A DNA stretch of 64,000 bases. Origin: Argopecten irradians. Lineage: Eukaryota > Mollusca > Bivalvia > Pectinida > Pectinidae. Position numbers and translations under genes: made by a program. The stretch's first letter is position 1, and every line of letters starts with the position of its first letter. The notes under the pieces were generated by a model. It did no database searches. It worked only from the letters and a program-made list of their open reading frames with translations, and was not told where the DNA came from. The DNA is taken from contig NC_091135.1 of the NCBI RefSeq assembly GCF_041381155.1, forward strand, positions 124,001 through 188,000. The letters are read 5' to 3'. This document shows, in pieces, positions 1 through 12,456 of this stretch.

Positions 1-39
1 TGCAATTTGATCAAGACAACATACATGTACATGTATATG

Positions 40-625
40 TTTGTAAATACAGCAGTGTATCTATGAAATGGACAAGACATATATATATACGGTGCAGTGT
101 CTACAAACTAAACAAAGACATATCACAGTACATGTATGTACATTTGTATGCATGTATATGGGGATTTAGTGGATGGGGGCTCCTGTCCTGTAGTAATGTT
201 GATACTGCAATATGGTCATGACATAAAATATACATGTATAGACACTGCAGTGTACACATATCTACAATATTATCATGACATAACACATAGATGTATAGAC
301 ACTGCAGTGTATCTACAATAAGGTCAATGCATAAAACATATACATGTATAGACACTGCAGTGTATCTACAATAGGTCAATGCATAAAACAGTCAATGCGT
401 CAATGCATAAAACATACATGTATAGACACTGCAGTGAATCTACAATAAGGTCAATGCATAAAACATATACATGTATAGACACTGCAGTGTATCTACAATA
501 AGGTAAAGACATATCACATACTTGTTTGTAGACAATGTATACAATGTAATATGGTAAAGATACATGTTTGTAGACACTGCAAGCAATGTATCTATAATAT
601 GGTACATATAAAGACATAATACACA
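40..625. repeat. Minisatellite, unit about 53-57 bp
   Basis: A diverged tandem array. The unit carries CACTGCAGTG followed by TGTATCTACAATA, GGTCAATGCATAAAACA and TATACATGTATA. The CACTGCAGTG core recurs near 243, 300, 353, 427 and 480, so spacings are mostly 53-57 bp with one 74-bp irregular unit. Units decay at both ends. Short open frames across it on both strands have the same period and are not genes. Confidence 0.85.
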
Positions 626-907
626 AGTATGTGTATTACAATAATGGCAAAGTATATCACACATATACACACGAATATGCACGCTGCATTTTGTTTGTAA
701 ATGCATGCATGTATATTTGGGGAATGTGGGGGTTCCTACCATATAAACTTGTCTTTTTGGTTATTGGACACAATTTTTTGTCCATGAAAGCACACTTGTC
801 TACTTGTCTTTTACTCTGAATTGATTTATTTTGTTGATGGATATTGATACTTTTGTGTGGATAAATTAAAGAAACTGACACTAAATAAATGGATAATAGT
901 TGCCTTG
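626..907. other. No gene seen; AT-rich unique sequence
   Basis: AT-rich sequence after the minisatellite. A stretch at about 680-735 (ATGCATGTATAT then G-rich) resembles 145-175, so the satellite block may belong to a larger duplication. No coding, RNA or splice signals could be supported. Confidence 0.4.
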
Positions 908-911
908 TTAA

Positions 912-3900
912 AGTGAATAGTCGGGCAAAGGAAACAGTCTAAATGCGTTCTTTGGCCTTCCAAAAGTCATTGTATACCATAATGATGGTCAAGTTCTGCT
1001 TACGGTGTCCAGTTTTGACATTGAAATTTTGGGGAAGCCCGTGTAAAATTTAGCACAGTTCTAAATATAAATTCTCCAAACTCTTTGAAAACGAGGCTGC
1101 GTGGAAATGTCAACATGGACATGTGTTTCTCAGTCGTGTCGGTTTCGTTTCGTGTGATAAACCACTAATGCGGTATGCAAATTGTTGTTTTGAGATGATA
1201 CATTTGATGCAAATGAAGTATTCTTACATTAATGACAATGCTTTGTAATCATTTTTCGATAAAAGCATCTTGTACATGGAAATCGACACAAATATTCGGC
1301 CGATGCAGAGATGGGGCCCCGGCAAGGGGCAATTATTGCAGCATAGCATTCGTCGTATTTTACATCAACATGAAGGTTAAATACAAATAATCGTAACATA
1401 ATTTCCCATTTAAAACCACACGAAAACGTTCCATAGAACGTCCATGCATGTAGCTGTCAAAGATGTGAAAATAAATTAGCTCATACATAGATATTTTACA
1501 AGTACAATATATGTGTTCAATTATTCGTGTAGTTTTTTGCAGAGATTTAATTAAATTATCTATGTCTCTGGTTGTTGTTTTTTTTTGTAAACAATATTTG
1601 AGTTCTGGAGAGAGATGACATGAATGTCCAGCTGGAAGGAAAGAAACTTTTATGATGTGTATGTATCGTACAATGTATATATGTAAACGTACATTCCATG
1701 TAGCTGCTATAGAATTACAACTAGGAAATTCTCTCAAACATTGATAATATTTAATTCTTCACATTCATGTAGGCCTATGCTGTGAGAATTAACACATCAT
1801 ATATATTTCCAGAAAACATATAGGCCTACATGTATGTTACTTTCCTTTTCTGTTGTTTCCTGTTCTTTTTTGTGCTCTGGAGAAAAAGATGATTGAGTTG
1901 AAGAAAAGTAATTAATTAAGAGAAATGTGTACCATAGTACTTTGTCTGTAGCCGAGGGGTTCTATACTGTTTTAATAGTCCAGTAATTAATAATTAAATT
2001 GAAAATTTCAAAATTAAGATGAAATTGTAAATTCAATTTTTGAATGAAGTGGTTCCCCTCCTTTGAGAGTACACACAGTGTGTATACCCTTTTTGGTTTT
2101 TAGGAATAATACCTGAATAGGAACCTGAAATAACATGACAATCAATCAGGTATGTGTGTGTGTTGGGGGTGGGGGGGCTAAAAGACAGAAGAATCATGAG
2201 GTTGGGAAGTTGTAACTTGAGTGGGGGGTTGAAATATAGAAGAAATAGCTACAGATAACTGGAAGTGGAAGGGTGCTTTATCATTGATCTGGTCATTGCA
2301 TATTTGGGGTTTACATGGCTTTTTTTTTTTGTTATTTAGTCTCATTGATTTTGGAGCAACTTTGAATCCATATGGTACTGTATATCTTTCTTTTTTCCAT
2401 GTGTAGCTATTTCTTCTGTATTTCACCCTCCGCCCAAGTCACAACTTCCCAATAGGTACCACTTTTTTGTTTAGAACTCAAATCAAAGACAGATGTACAT
2501 AGTACTACATACTACATTTTATGTCTATGTGTTTGTAATCACTGTTACTACAGTATTAATACATAAATGGTCTATGTACAAGTTACACATAGACAATAAA
2601 TGTGAAATTTGGTTCAGACAAAAAGATTTTTAACATTTCAGATAACTTGCTAGTTTTATGGTTTTATTTATATGTTGAGTCTACTCTCTTGTAAAGTAGA
2701 ATTTAGAAATCCTAAGACAATGTTATCTATATTGCTATATGTAAAAAAAAATCCTTATATTTTAAAAGTACTTGAAAAGCTATCTCACAAGCCCTGACAA
2801 ACAATTGGGCAGGCATATGGATGCAAGAATTATAATCACTGGATCTAGAGGACTAATATAAACAAATATTTCTACAAAGTTAAACAATGAAAAAGTATTG
2901 CATCATAATTTTATTTAATGATTACAGTTGAAAGGAACATTTAATAAATTAATACTGTTTAAATGTTCTGTTCATGATCTTCTAGGTCCATATTGGAAAA
3001 GTTTACTTTCAAGAGCACTCAAATCAACATTCTTCAGTCTTCATATGATGCTAATTGTATGTATATGTATATACATACACTTGTATACAGGTCCAAGGGA
3101 TGAACTTTCTGTATTCATGTCACTATGCATGCATGGTGCCTGAAAAAAAGAACCAGCAATTTTTTTATACTGTTGAATATGACAAAAATTGAAATGATCA
3201 ATTTCAAATATATATAAATGAATAAATGTAGGTTCATTCTACAGGTTTTTGTTTATTTTTAGAGAAAACATTTTATAAGTTGTGAATGTGTCACTGATGC
3301 ATTTGATAGAATCAAATATTGTTTCAAAAAAGATACAAAATTCATTATCTATAGTTCCAACAAAAATTCAGAATAATTATAAATGATACATGGCTGCAGT
3401 ACATTTCAACTCTGTAAAGTTTGTCATATACACATGAACCAGGTACAGTTGTAATAAATATACAAACACTATTTATTATTATGACCAGAAATAATATTGT
3501 ATGTGTCCTCCAAATATATATATCTAAAGAACAAGCTAAAACCTACATGTACATATGTATATGTGTATATCAGAACATATACAATACAATTTTACCAATT
3601 AACCTACAATGTAAATCCTATATACAATGTATGTGTATAACACTACCAGAACATGTACAGAACAAAAATTTACAAATTAAAAATCTATAAATATATACAT
3701 CAGAACTGTATGAATTGACCGGTACCATACAGGGCATTCATTACCCCTAAAGAGGCCCCACTAAAGAACCGCTACCCCAGGGTTACGTTTTACGCGATTG
3801 GGGAACAGGTATGAAACATGTGACCATATGTGACCACTCATTTATGAAAAAATACTGCTAGGGACTATTTACATAATGATCAAAATACGAAGACTCACTC

Positions 3901-4374
3901 ACAATCAGCTGAGCAGGGAGTACCGGGTACGTAGTAGGCCTAGGTACGTACAGTAGCGGTCCGGAGCCGCGTGCTCGTTTGAACTGTTCTCTTCACTATA
4001 ACAAGTTGTATTAACACTCTCCATGCGTCGTAATGTTTACCGAGTCAGTTGTTGGGATTGTCGCTGCTCCATTGCCTTTCCTTTCGCATTTTAGGTGAGT
4101 CAGTTGGTTGTTTTGGCGGAAACATTTTGGTTCAAAACTACGGTAGCCATGTTTTGTTTACTACGGAGAGTGGTGGGTGTTGCGCATGCGTTAAGATTGA
4201 ACTGCACTCTTAGCCGTCCGGGAGGACTTTTAGGATTCCCATAGATATTATTATTTTCTTCGCATGTACAGCGATTTTGACGTAAAGTTTTATTTTTCTA
4301 ATTCATAAGAAATTATACCGGATATATTAATACCATTTTTACCGATTTTACAGTCACTTGCCCGACTATTCGCT
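912..4374. mobile_element. TTAA-flanked DNA element, non-autonomous, 3.5 kb
   Basis: The ends are inverted copies of a 17-bp motif, AGYGAATAGTCGGGCAA, at 912-928 and 4358-4374, each preceded outward by TTAA (908-911 and 4375-4378). A TTAA target with ends starting AG resembles Kolobok-type (or piggyBac-like) elements. No transposase was found inside; the interior is AT-rich, with a CpG-containing stretch at about 3,720-4,260. That stretch includes a splice-donor-like GGTGAGT near 4,092 and may be unrelated cargo or a host promoter. The two ends could also belong to separate insertions, because similarity stops after the 17 bp. Confidence 0.5.
2202..2452. repeat. Foldback MITE, about 250 bp
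   Basis: Two inverted arms of about 52 bp, 2202-2253 and 2402-2452, both starting TTGGGAAGTTGT from the outside and ending GAAGAAATAGCTACA at the loop side. They differ at roughly 7-8 positions. The 148-bp spacer is AT-rich with a poly-T run. No target duplication was evident. Confidence 0.7.
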
Positions 4375-4378
4375 TTAA

Positions 4379-4689
4379 CTTAAAATTACTGCAGTATATG
4401 TATGTCTTGCATTGCATTTTTTCGCTGAGTACATATATATTTAGACATCTTATCTAAACATCTTAATTTGAGAGAAAACACGCATACCTATTTGTAAGTC
4501 GTCTTGCTACGATGACAAAGGAAATGATTGATATGAAATATACTGGTGATTGTTGGCGTTCCAAAAAAAATGTTTAATGTTGTAAACAGTGACATGTCAA
4601 ACAAACAATTTTTGCAACACAATACATTTTTTTTCGATGTGTTATTCGACTGAAACCCATGGAAATGGTTCTATCAGCGCAAAACTGCA
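4379..4689. other. No gene seen
   Basis: AT-rich sequence with scattered A and T runs between the TTAA-flanked element and a short tandem repeat. No coding or RNA signal supported. Confidence 0.4.
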
Positions 4690-5250
4690 TTTTTTCGTAG
4701 TTTATATTTTGGTTGCCATGGTAACATTTTTTACGCAAAAAATAATGATTTGATACTCATTCTGGCCACGTCCTCTTTTGAAATTAATATGAAAGTTAAA
4801 AGATTACAAAGCCTGATATATAAATTTAACTTTCTGTAGTTGAAGCAAGACAGGTAAAACACTAATTTTAACATTTTCAAAAATCTTCGGTTTTAAATGT
4901 TGTTGGTTACCATGGTAACATTCAAAATTAAATTGAAATTATGGCATTCAATAAAATTTTCAACCCTTCTGCAATAATATACATGATGATCAGGTTGATA
5001 AATGGACATTTAAATAAGTTTCGTTATCTTAAGAGTGATAAATGTGGGAAACTTTAACTTTTTTGTCAGATTCCAAAGTTTCGGTTGCCATGGTAACATA
5101 ATGAATGTGAAAACATTATTTTTCTTACAAAATTTGAAAAGGTTGTGATCTAAAGTTTCTAAATATATATGGGTTGATTACCAAAATTGTTGATGCAAAA
5201 GGGTGAAAAATCACTTTGAAAAAAATGTCGGATTTTCGGGAACTCTGATA
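4690..5250. repeat. Diverged tandem repeat with GGTTRCCATGGTAACA cores
   Basis: Three palindromic cores (GGTTGCCATGGTAACA or GGTTACCATGGTAACA) lie at 4711, 4905 and 5083, spaced 194 and 178 bp, each with similar AT-rich flanks. This resembles the tandem core of pearl/Helentron-like non-autonomous elements. The element ends were not identified. Confidence 0.6.
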
Positions 5251-5956
5251 AAAATTCTTGGGAGTTAAGGGGTTAATGTAGATCATACTGGATTTGTATT
5301 AATTAATAGAAGTTGGAGGTCTGAGAAATGATACTCTTCCTTCGTATTTGGATATGAAGGATATAGTTCCTTTTTTAGAATCACAGGACAGTGCCAATCC
5401 CCTGCAATTCTCGGGTGTTATTCTGTAGTATCTCTTTCCTTTATATCCACATAAATGTATCAGCAGTTAACAACTTCATTTAATGTCAGTAACTTATTTG
5501 CACTTATACATTGTTTTTCTTAAAAAGAAAAATGTCATTTTTAATATTTTAAGCAATTACACATTTTGAGTCGTTCTTACATTGCGCAATATTGATCACT
5601 TTTCGGAAATACCTTTTCCATTCTTCATCTAAACCGAATAACCGAATACATGGTACATATTATTCTGCTGTACTGTTCCTACATGTAAATGTATATGAAC
5701 ATGATATGTATCTTTTTATTTGAACACATTCAAATACTTATATGTCACATTAGTCTCCCTTTGGTGCACTAGAAAACTATTATATTTGTAATTTAAGTAC
5801 AACTGTATCTTTTTGTGATGAATTATATAATGTTCTCATTGTACTTGCTTTACATTGTATTACACGATGATTTGTTAAATTCAAAGTGGGTTTTTTTCTT
5901 ATCATGAATTGTATGTGCATGTAAATATGTTTTGAGGGTGTCAAATAATACAACAG
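5251..5956. other. No gene seen
   Basis: AT-rich stretch with no recognisable gene, repeat or RNA. A few ATGTACATGT-type words occur, as elsewhere in the window. Confidence 0.4.
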
Positions 5957-5960
5957 TTAA

Positions 5961-6443
5961 AGTTTCTTGTGTTGTATTTTTTCAAACTCACGAATCAAGA
6001 TACGCTTTTAATATGTTATTCATCACCAAAAGTTACCTAACATTTTGAAAATAACAATACTTTCAATTTTACAAATACAAATCAGAGCAGAAAATGATTT
6101 TAGCAGTACTGCCAAAATTACATTTGTATATGTACATCTACAGTGTAGCGAAATTAGTACCTGCGGTCAGACCGTGAAGCCAAATTGTAGTCTATAATTT
6201 CATTTCACATTTTACAGTGATATTAGTAATTGTAAAGTGATTTCTACAGAGAAGATTCCACCTAAACATAAAAAACAACAATTTTACAGTACATAATTTC
6301 TGTGTTGTAACTCACGTTTATAAGGCATCTGAAGCCATTTGAATAATTTTCACGGCTTAATTTATCAAACCTTATGGTTTTCAATAGCTTAATGAAGAAA
6401 AATTAACATGCCAAAATTTTCACCTAGTTATGGCAAATATAAA
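5961..6443 (-). mobile_element. MITE family 1, diverged copy, reverse orientation
   Basis: Reverse-complement relative of the copy at 7410-7912. Shared blocks include the CACGAATCAAGA region near one end, AATTGTAGTCTATAATTTC in the middle, and AAACCTTATGGTTTTCAATAG near the other end. A TTAA (5957-5960) flanks the left end. The right end is degraded. No ORF. Confidence 0.65.
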
Positions 6444-7405
6444 TTTATTGTACAGTTTCGGTCATTTGTAGCATTTCCATACCACGAAAAAATGTTTAAT
6501 TTGCAAATATATCGTTCAGCGGATTTCGCACAGGCGTCTGCTTCTTATTTTGGAAAACTACAATAACGTACCCCTATTTTGTTTATATAGTAGGGTAGCA
6601 ATTATTTTTTTTCCAAACCAGAAGCAGACGCATGTGTACGAAAATGATGTATTGTTAGGCCCTAATCAGATGTTATTTCATGGTGCGCAGAATTGCGACA
6701 CGCACATAATATCAACAATAGATAAATGTACAGTACTGTATATGTAAATATTAACATACATGTACGTTTTATTTTTTCACATTGTAAACTTACATTTTAT
6801 TGTCGAATAAGACCTCGTGGATGCATCGCTATCGCTTGTAAACACAAAAAACAAATCACACTTGTCGGAAGTTATAAGTTGATGTCTAATTTGCAAAGCG
6901 ATATACGGGTGATGTGTTTCCGGATAAGAGTTATTCTGTACATAAAATATATCATTTATGCTCTTTTTTATAATCCCTTCTTTTTAGATGCAATTAAGTA
7001 CTAACACTTATTGCAAACAAGCTATGTTTTGTTATCATGCAGCGAGAAAATGAACTTATCAACCCTTGTAAATGTAAATCACATGTTCTATATATAAACG
7101 CTACTGACAGTTAGACGTGCTTGAAAAATAACGTGAATGAAATGCGTAGATAGTCTAGGAATGTATAACGCCCGAAATGAATGAAATGATGTGACAAGCA
7201 ATAATAAAACAAATTAATTTCCTGCGAAATTAAAACCCAACAAGGCGATTTGCATCTAATTGTATTTTGAATGACCTTTGTGGTTGATGAAAATTACCTG
7301 TAACCGCCCCATGGAAAGTTTGAAGGACTTCCATCGGCGAGTCAAATTATGTTTTTTCTCGGTCAGATATCTAGGTTATTCAGTCCTTTTCTTATTTAAT
7401 GACCT
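6444..7405. other. No gene seen
   Basis: AT-rich sequence. Two overlapping open frames of 65 and 92 codons at 6550-7004 have no recognisable domain, signal peptide or splice context and are probably chance. Confidence 0.4.
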
Positions 7406-7409
7406 TTAA

Positions 7410-7912
7410 AGTTATATGTGCCGTTACTGGGCGATAATTTTGATATGCCATTTTTTCATTATTTATTTATTAAAAACCATAAAGTTTGATGAATAAAGCT
7501 GTAAAAATCATTCAAATGGCTTCAGATGACTTATAAACTTTAGTTATAACACAGACATTTTGTACTGTAAAATTGTTATTTTTATTCCTTAAGTATGTTT
7601 AAATAAAAACATACCTGCAGAAGTCACTTTACAATTACTAAAAACATTGTAAAAATGTGTAATGAAATTGTAGACCACACTTTGGCTTCATGGTCTCACC
7701 GTATGTACTCATTTCACTTCACTATTGATGTAAATAAATGATTTTTGGCAGTACTGCCAAAAATCATTTTCAGCTCTTACTTGTACATGTAAAATTAAAA
7801 CCTATGCATTGAAAGCACTATAATTTTCAAAAAGTTGGTAATTTGTGGTGCTGAATAACATATTAAAAGCTCATCTTGATTCGTGAGTATGAAAAATACG
7901 GCACATATAACT
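7410..7912 (+). mobile_element. MITE family 1, best copy
   Basis: A 503-bp element with terminal inverted repeats AGTTATATGTGCCGT and ACGGCACATATAACT, flanked by TTAA at 7406-7409 and 7913-7916. Further copies or pieces lie at 5961, 11225, 12264, 48146 and 59880. The TTAA target and ends starting AG suggest a Kolobok-like parent (inference). It carries an internal palindrome TTTGGCAGTACTGCCAAA and no ORF. Confidence 0.8.
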
Positions 7913-7916
7913 TTAA

Positions 7917-9390
7917 GCTTATCTATAGACTTGTGTATCTTTTCCAGTGCATCACCATATAGTAATTACTTCGTACCAAGCGAAACAGAAGGCTCTGAAA
8001 ATAAGGCAGCTTTCCCAATAACACAAAGATGATGCATGGATATTCCAATATTCAAAATTCAAAAGAATTTGACGATAATAGAAATTATTAATACTTTGGC
8101 ATTGACATATTCTTTCTCTAAACTTTATGTGGTAAATGTTTTGAGGCGTCGTTATCATTTGTCATAGTTTCACTCTAACATAAAAAAGAAGAAAAAAACT
8201 TAATGAGAGAGAGAAAAAATATCTTAGCACTTTACCGAAGGGGCAAGCACTATTGTAATATACTTATACATTTCTTATGTATGCAAAAATGGCCTTAAAA
8301 ACTTGTGTTAGTGTTAAACAGTAAATAAAATATAACAAAGCCAAATGAATATCGAAAGCTAACTAAATAATGGTCACTATAAGTATAAATTCATCCCAAA
8401 AGTGAGATACATACATTATCATAAATTAATTTACATTCCCTGATACCGAACTATCTTAATGTCTGCACCTGTTTTCCTAGTAATGAAACATATAAGATGT
8501 CAGTTTCATTGTAAACAACTTAATGAATGAGTGACGTAGACTGCGGCCCAGACCGACTTATACAGTATATATACCTATCTTACAGTACGTACAACCATGG
8601 GTAAAACGTCATTCAGTGCGTCAAACCAGCACTCAGTTACTCCATAACATTAATTCAAGCCAGTGTATAAACTTTATATTACAAATAGATTTGCAAGATT
8701 TAGACACAATTCTAAAAACTGTTTTTATATTCATTATGGAATGTTTACAAAAAAAAGTCATTTTGAACCGTAGATTTTTTAAAAGTGCTTTATTTAAAGA
8801 TGACCGAGTTTTTAAATGAATGTTCTTTGGAGATATTAAACCTACTTTCTAGAAATAATGTATTAGGCATAGCACTGCTTAAAAAGCATCATTAACATGG
8901 AAAAATATTCATATTATCAATGAGAAAAAAAACCAAGCAAACAATTATGCGATTATACATCTCGAAAATGAAATTATATGTATGTTAAAATCGTTAAGAA
9001 CAACGGTGTTAATGGCTTTACCAACATTGAGAAATACAACAACATTATTTTAACGTTATACATATACTGTATGTACATGTAGCGACAAATATCCTTGTTA
9101 ATGACTACATCAATTAACATTGAAAACAAAACATAATTTGATAATGGATTTAATGCTACGTTTCAAATCATTAAGAAGAAATATTTGCAGAATAATATTG
9201 TAATTATTGAAAAGATTAAGATATATAATGTAATCAGTTCATTAGGTAACAAAATAATGCGCAATCATATCTCTGTAATAATTATTACAATGAGACCGAT
9301 AAACTCAGATGCAGACGTTGGGTGCGTGTGTTCTCACAGGAAAGTCAAGCATCGTCTCGTTTTGTCATTGAGCTAAATATATGATATTGT
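7917..9390. other. No gene seen
   Basis: AT-rich stretch with no recognisable coding region. Short open frames at 7952-8158 (minus) and 8616-8819 (plus) show no domain or signal. Confidence 0.4.
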
Positions 9391-9457
9391 TTATTTGACC
9401 TCTTGTAACACACATAGGTGTGTCTGAAAGCAATAAAGACATCTGAAATCTGAATCC
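9391..9457 (+). repeat. Retroelement-like 3' tail repeat
   Basis: TTATTTGACCTCTTGTAAC, an inverted GTGTGTC-like block, AATAAAGACA and a TCTGAAATCTGAATC tail. A related copy lies at 59259-59326. A short tandem tail after a conserved block is typical of SINE or LINE 3' ends; the body upstream was not recognised. Confidence 0.4.
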
Positions 9458-9800
9458 AGTCGATTTCCGTTATACTTGTTAATTTAATGTCCTTGATGAA
9501 ATAGCCAACGCCTGCTTTCTTGCATAATTAAAATACATAATTTTGTTTACACGTGTCGTAGTTTATGTTTAGGTTCCGGGTTTGTTTGATGATTGCTATA
9601 ACTATAAAATTCAACTGTTATAAAATATATTCCAATTCATACTAAATATTCCATCTTCGCCTGAATACTCACCATTTTCGTTGTAGGCAGGTTTTGTTGA
9701 CACATCGATTATATATCGTAACAACATGCGTGACTGTGTGTGACGCTTAAGTCCATTTTAAGTAATGAACTGCTTTACATAATATTTGCCAAATTAAAGG

Positions 9801-9878
9801 AAAGCATTGCAGAAGATATGGAAAGCTCATCTTCTTCAGATGCATGTCTTATCTCTTAAGTAACTTCTGCAATGCTTT
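9801..9878. repeat. Perfect 15-bp inverted repeat (hairpin)
   Basis: AAAGCATTGCAGAAG at 9801-9815 is exactly inverted at 9864-9878 around a 48-bp spacer. Possibly a short foldback or a transcript hairpin; no other function is visible. Confidence 0.6.
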
Positions 9879-10038
9879 TTTTCAGACGGAGAATATTAAG
9901 TTAGGAAACTCCTTAAAGATAGCTAGTGAATATTGAACCACGGGTACAGTTTCACCAACATTCTTTAACTTAACGTTTTTCATAGGAATGCAGTGCCTAA
10001 GTTAAGGATAACTTATTAACTTAAGATGGTTGCCTTAA

Positions 10039-10378
10039 AGCTGCTCCACCGCTGACAAATAATATTATTTGCTCGATCAAACAGGAACAGGCATTTTTTT
10101 TCTTCAGTTACAAAAGTTACTTACGTTTCACCGTTGCCACAATTGAAAAGTTTGAGCTTCTAATTTGACTTCAAGGTAAAAATATTAAAAACAATGAATT
10201 ACACCCGAAAAAAGTCCGTGGATCTATGTCCTATATGGAATGAAGTACTGATTGCGCATGCATCAAACGCAAAATGAAATATTTTATATTTTATTTTGTG
10301 TCAAGTAAACATTATAAACATGATTAAACACCAATTATTGTTCAAATGATGAGTATACTATATGCTCTATTGGCATCT
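10039..10378 (+). mobile_element. MITE family 2, copy a
   Basis: Starts AGCTGCTCCACCGCTGACA and is flanked by TTAA at 10035-10038 and 10379-10382. Its interior aligns by eye along its whole length with the copies at 11701-12054 and 26351-26700, including a TATGGAATGAAGTA block and an ATTAAACACCAATTATTG block. The right end is degraded compared with the other two. No ORF. Confidence 0.8.
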
Positions 10379-10761
10379 TTAATTGTCTTCTGTAATGCGT
10401 TTCAATGAAACGTAATGGGATCACTTAAAGCCAAGGGAAGTTGATGAAACTACATCCTGGTTAGGATACCGTAGAATAAGTCAAATATTAAAATCATATA
10501 TTAAGCATAATAAGGAATAAACGTAAGGGTATATGTCGTTATATAACGTAACATTCTTCTGTAGAAAAATACTATATGAATGAAAAACCGAACAATCATT
10601 GATAATAAGGCGTATTGATTAATCCAAACCATTGCCCGTCTTTGTACCATAAATAAAGACGCTATGTTTATGTAAATTATTATTATAATAAGCTATATAT
10701 ACAAGTATATATCTACAGTCCCACTTACAGTGTTATTCGCTATAATTAGATAAAGTTCTGA

Positions 10762-10884
10762 ATGAAAAATATTCAGATTTTATACATTGTCATCATGTTT
10801 GTCGCCAAAAGCGCCAATGGCAGACGTCCTTGTGCCTGTATGACAATGACTCCATGTGTATATACACCAGCAAAATTCAAATGA
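10762..10884 (+). CDS. Possible small secreted Cys-containing peptide (40 aa)
   Basis: An ATG opens a 40-codon frame ending in TGA. Residues 1-20 (MKNIQILYIVIMFVAKSANG) look like a signal peptide with a hydrophobic core and small residues before a cleavage site. The remainder is basic with three Cys: RRPCACMTMTPC then VYTPAKFK. A TATA-like run lies upstream near 10,690, and ACTTACAG just before the start could be a splice acceptor. I do not recognise the family. It may be a complete peptide or a first exon. The odds of a short chance frame are substantial in AT-rich DNA; the signal-peptide-like start and Cys cluster are the only support. Confidence 0.3.
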   Translation: MKNIQILYIVIMFVAKSANGRRPCACMTMTPCVYTPAKFK

Positions 10885-11224
10885 AATCTAGTACGGAGCA
10901 AGACGTTTATACAGTTGTACAACAAAGACGTACTGCTTAAATTTGTCCATTCACTATATATCGTGGGAAGTTAGTTCTCGTGATTAATGCGTTATCTCGG
11001 TCAGCCTTCCAGTCGGCATTGAGGTAAGCATATTTGTTTACTGTTTACAACTGCTATTTACGCTGATATTTCCTTGATACATTTTGATTTTTCAAACTTT
11101 GTCTATTATATAGGTAATGATATATTTTGTTTATTTGACAACATTCAAATTCAAACCTGAACTATATGTATAGCAATATTTAATTATTGTAATAAAACAT
11201 GATGTATACAAATTCTGACGTGGT

Positions 11225-11676
11225 TATAAGAATTTATGTTTATCTATAATTAAGAAAATTTTGACATGCTATTTTATTTCTTTTCAAATCAAAGCTTTCA
11301 CGAATTTAAAAGCTGTGAAACCCATATAAAACAGACAAAATGTATGATGCCTTATATGCAATAGCTACAAAATAGAAGTTTTACACTGAGAACGTTCTTC
11401 TTTTAATGTTTTATCTATGTCCAGGTGAAAGCATATCATGTGAAATGAAATTGCAGACCGAAGTTGGTTTCATTGTTCGATCATATGTTCTCGTTTCACT
11501 GCACTATAACCGTAAATATCGCGCAATAATTTTAGCTCTTATTTGTCTTTATAAAATTAAAAACCTATGCATTGTAAGTATTGTAGTTATCAAAATATCG
11601 GTGACATTTAGGTGTGAATAACATGCAAAACTCTTCGAAATTTGTCAGTATGAAAACAGCGGCACCTATAATGTGA
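11225..11676 (+). mobile_element. MITE family 1, diverged copy
   Basis: Shares with 7410-7912 the left block AATTTTGACATGCTATTTT, the middle GAAATTGCAGACC region and the right block with AAACCTATGCATTG and CAGTATGAAAACAGCGGCAC. The terminal sequences are eroded, so the exact ends are uncertain. Confidence 0.55.
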
Positions 11677-11700
11677 TTCACGACAAAGAAAACCCGTTAA

Positions 11701-12054
11701 AGATGCTCCACCGCTGACAAATGGTATTTCTTCTCTATCAAAAACAAGAGCTGACGATTTAGTATTTTTCTTCGAGTACAAAAGTTACTTACTTTACATC
11801 ATTACCACCATGAAAAAGTTTGAACTTCTAATTTTACTTAAAGTTAAAAATATGAAAAATAATTAATTGCATCCCGAAAAAATTCCGTGGCACTATATCT
11901 TATATGGAATGAAGTAATTGTGCATGCATCAAAGGCGAAATAAATTATTTCATGTTATTTTTTTGTGTTAATTAGGCATATATATACACGATTAAACACC
12001 AATTATTGTTCAAATGATGAATATCATTTATGCTCTGTCGGCGGTGGAGCATCT
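11701..12054 (+). mobile_element. MITE family 2, copy b
   Basis: Terminal inverted repeats AGATGCTCCACCGCTGACA and TGTCGGCGGTGGAGCATCT (one mismatch by eye), with TTAA on both sides (11697-11700, 12055-12058). It is 354 bp long with no coding capacity. It lies immediately upstream of the Kunitz gene and next to a MITE family 1 copy. Confidence 0.85.
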
Positions 12055-12263
12055 TTAAGCTCTGTACATCAAAATATAATTATTTTTGGTTATTTAAACT
12101 TTGTCATTTCCAACGTAAACGTAAATAGACGCAGGTTTATCAGTAACATTTTATAAGATGGTAGACGGATAGCGGATTCAGTGTGTTAAACGGATAAGTC
12201 CATACGGTTTATAATAATAATTTGATTCATTTGAATAATCGTGCAATTAGGATCAAACATTAA

Positions 12264-12345
12264 AGTTATATGTGCCATAAACGGGCGACGTGATTTTTCT
12301 TCAGTAATCTATTGAAAACCATTAGTTTTGATGAATTTCTCAATG
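12264..12345 (+). mobile_element. MITE family 1, left-end fragment
   Basis: The left end AGTTATATGTGCCATAAACG after TTAA (12260-12263), then the family block TCTATTGAAAACCAT, after which similarity stops. It sits just upstream of the first Kunitz exon, so it may contribute promoter or 5' untranslated sequence. Confidence 0.6.
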
Positions 12346-12456
12346 TTGTTTTATTTAATATTACAGTATATATACCTATAGTGTATACATGTGTAGATTA
12401 TGAACCACACCAAAATTACACAAATTTGTTTTTACAGAGTGTGTTATATAAGCAGA

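Noticed and set aside
40-625. CRISPR-like array of regularly spaced palindromes
   Set aside because: The whole 53-57-bp unit repeats, including the supposed spacers; it is a eukaryotic minisatellite.
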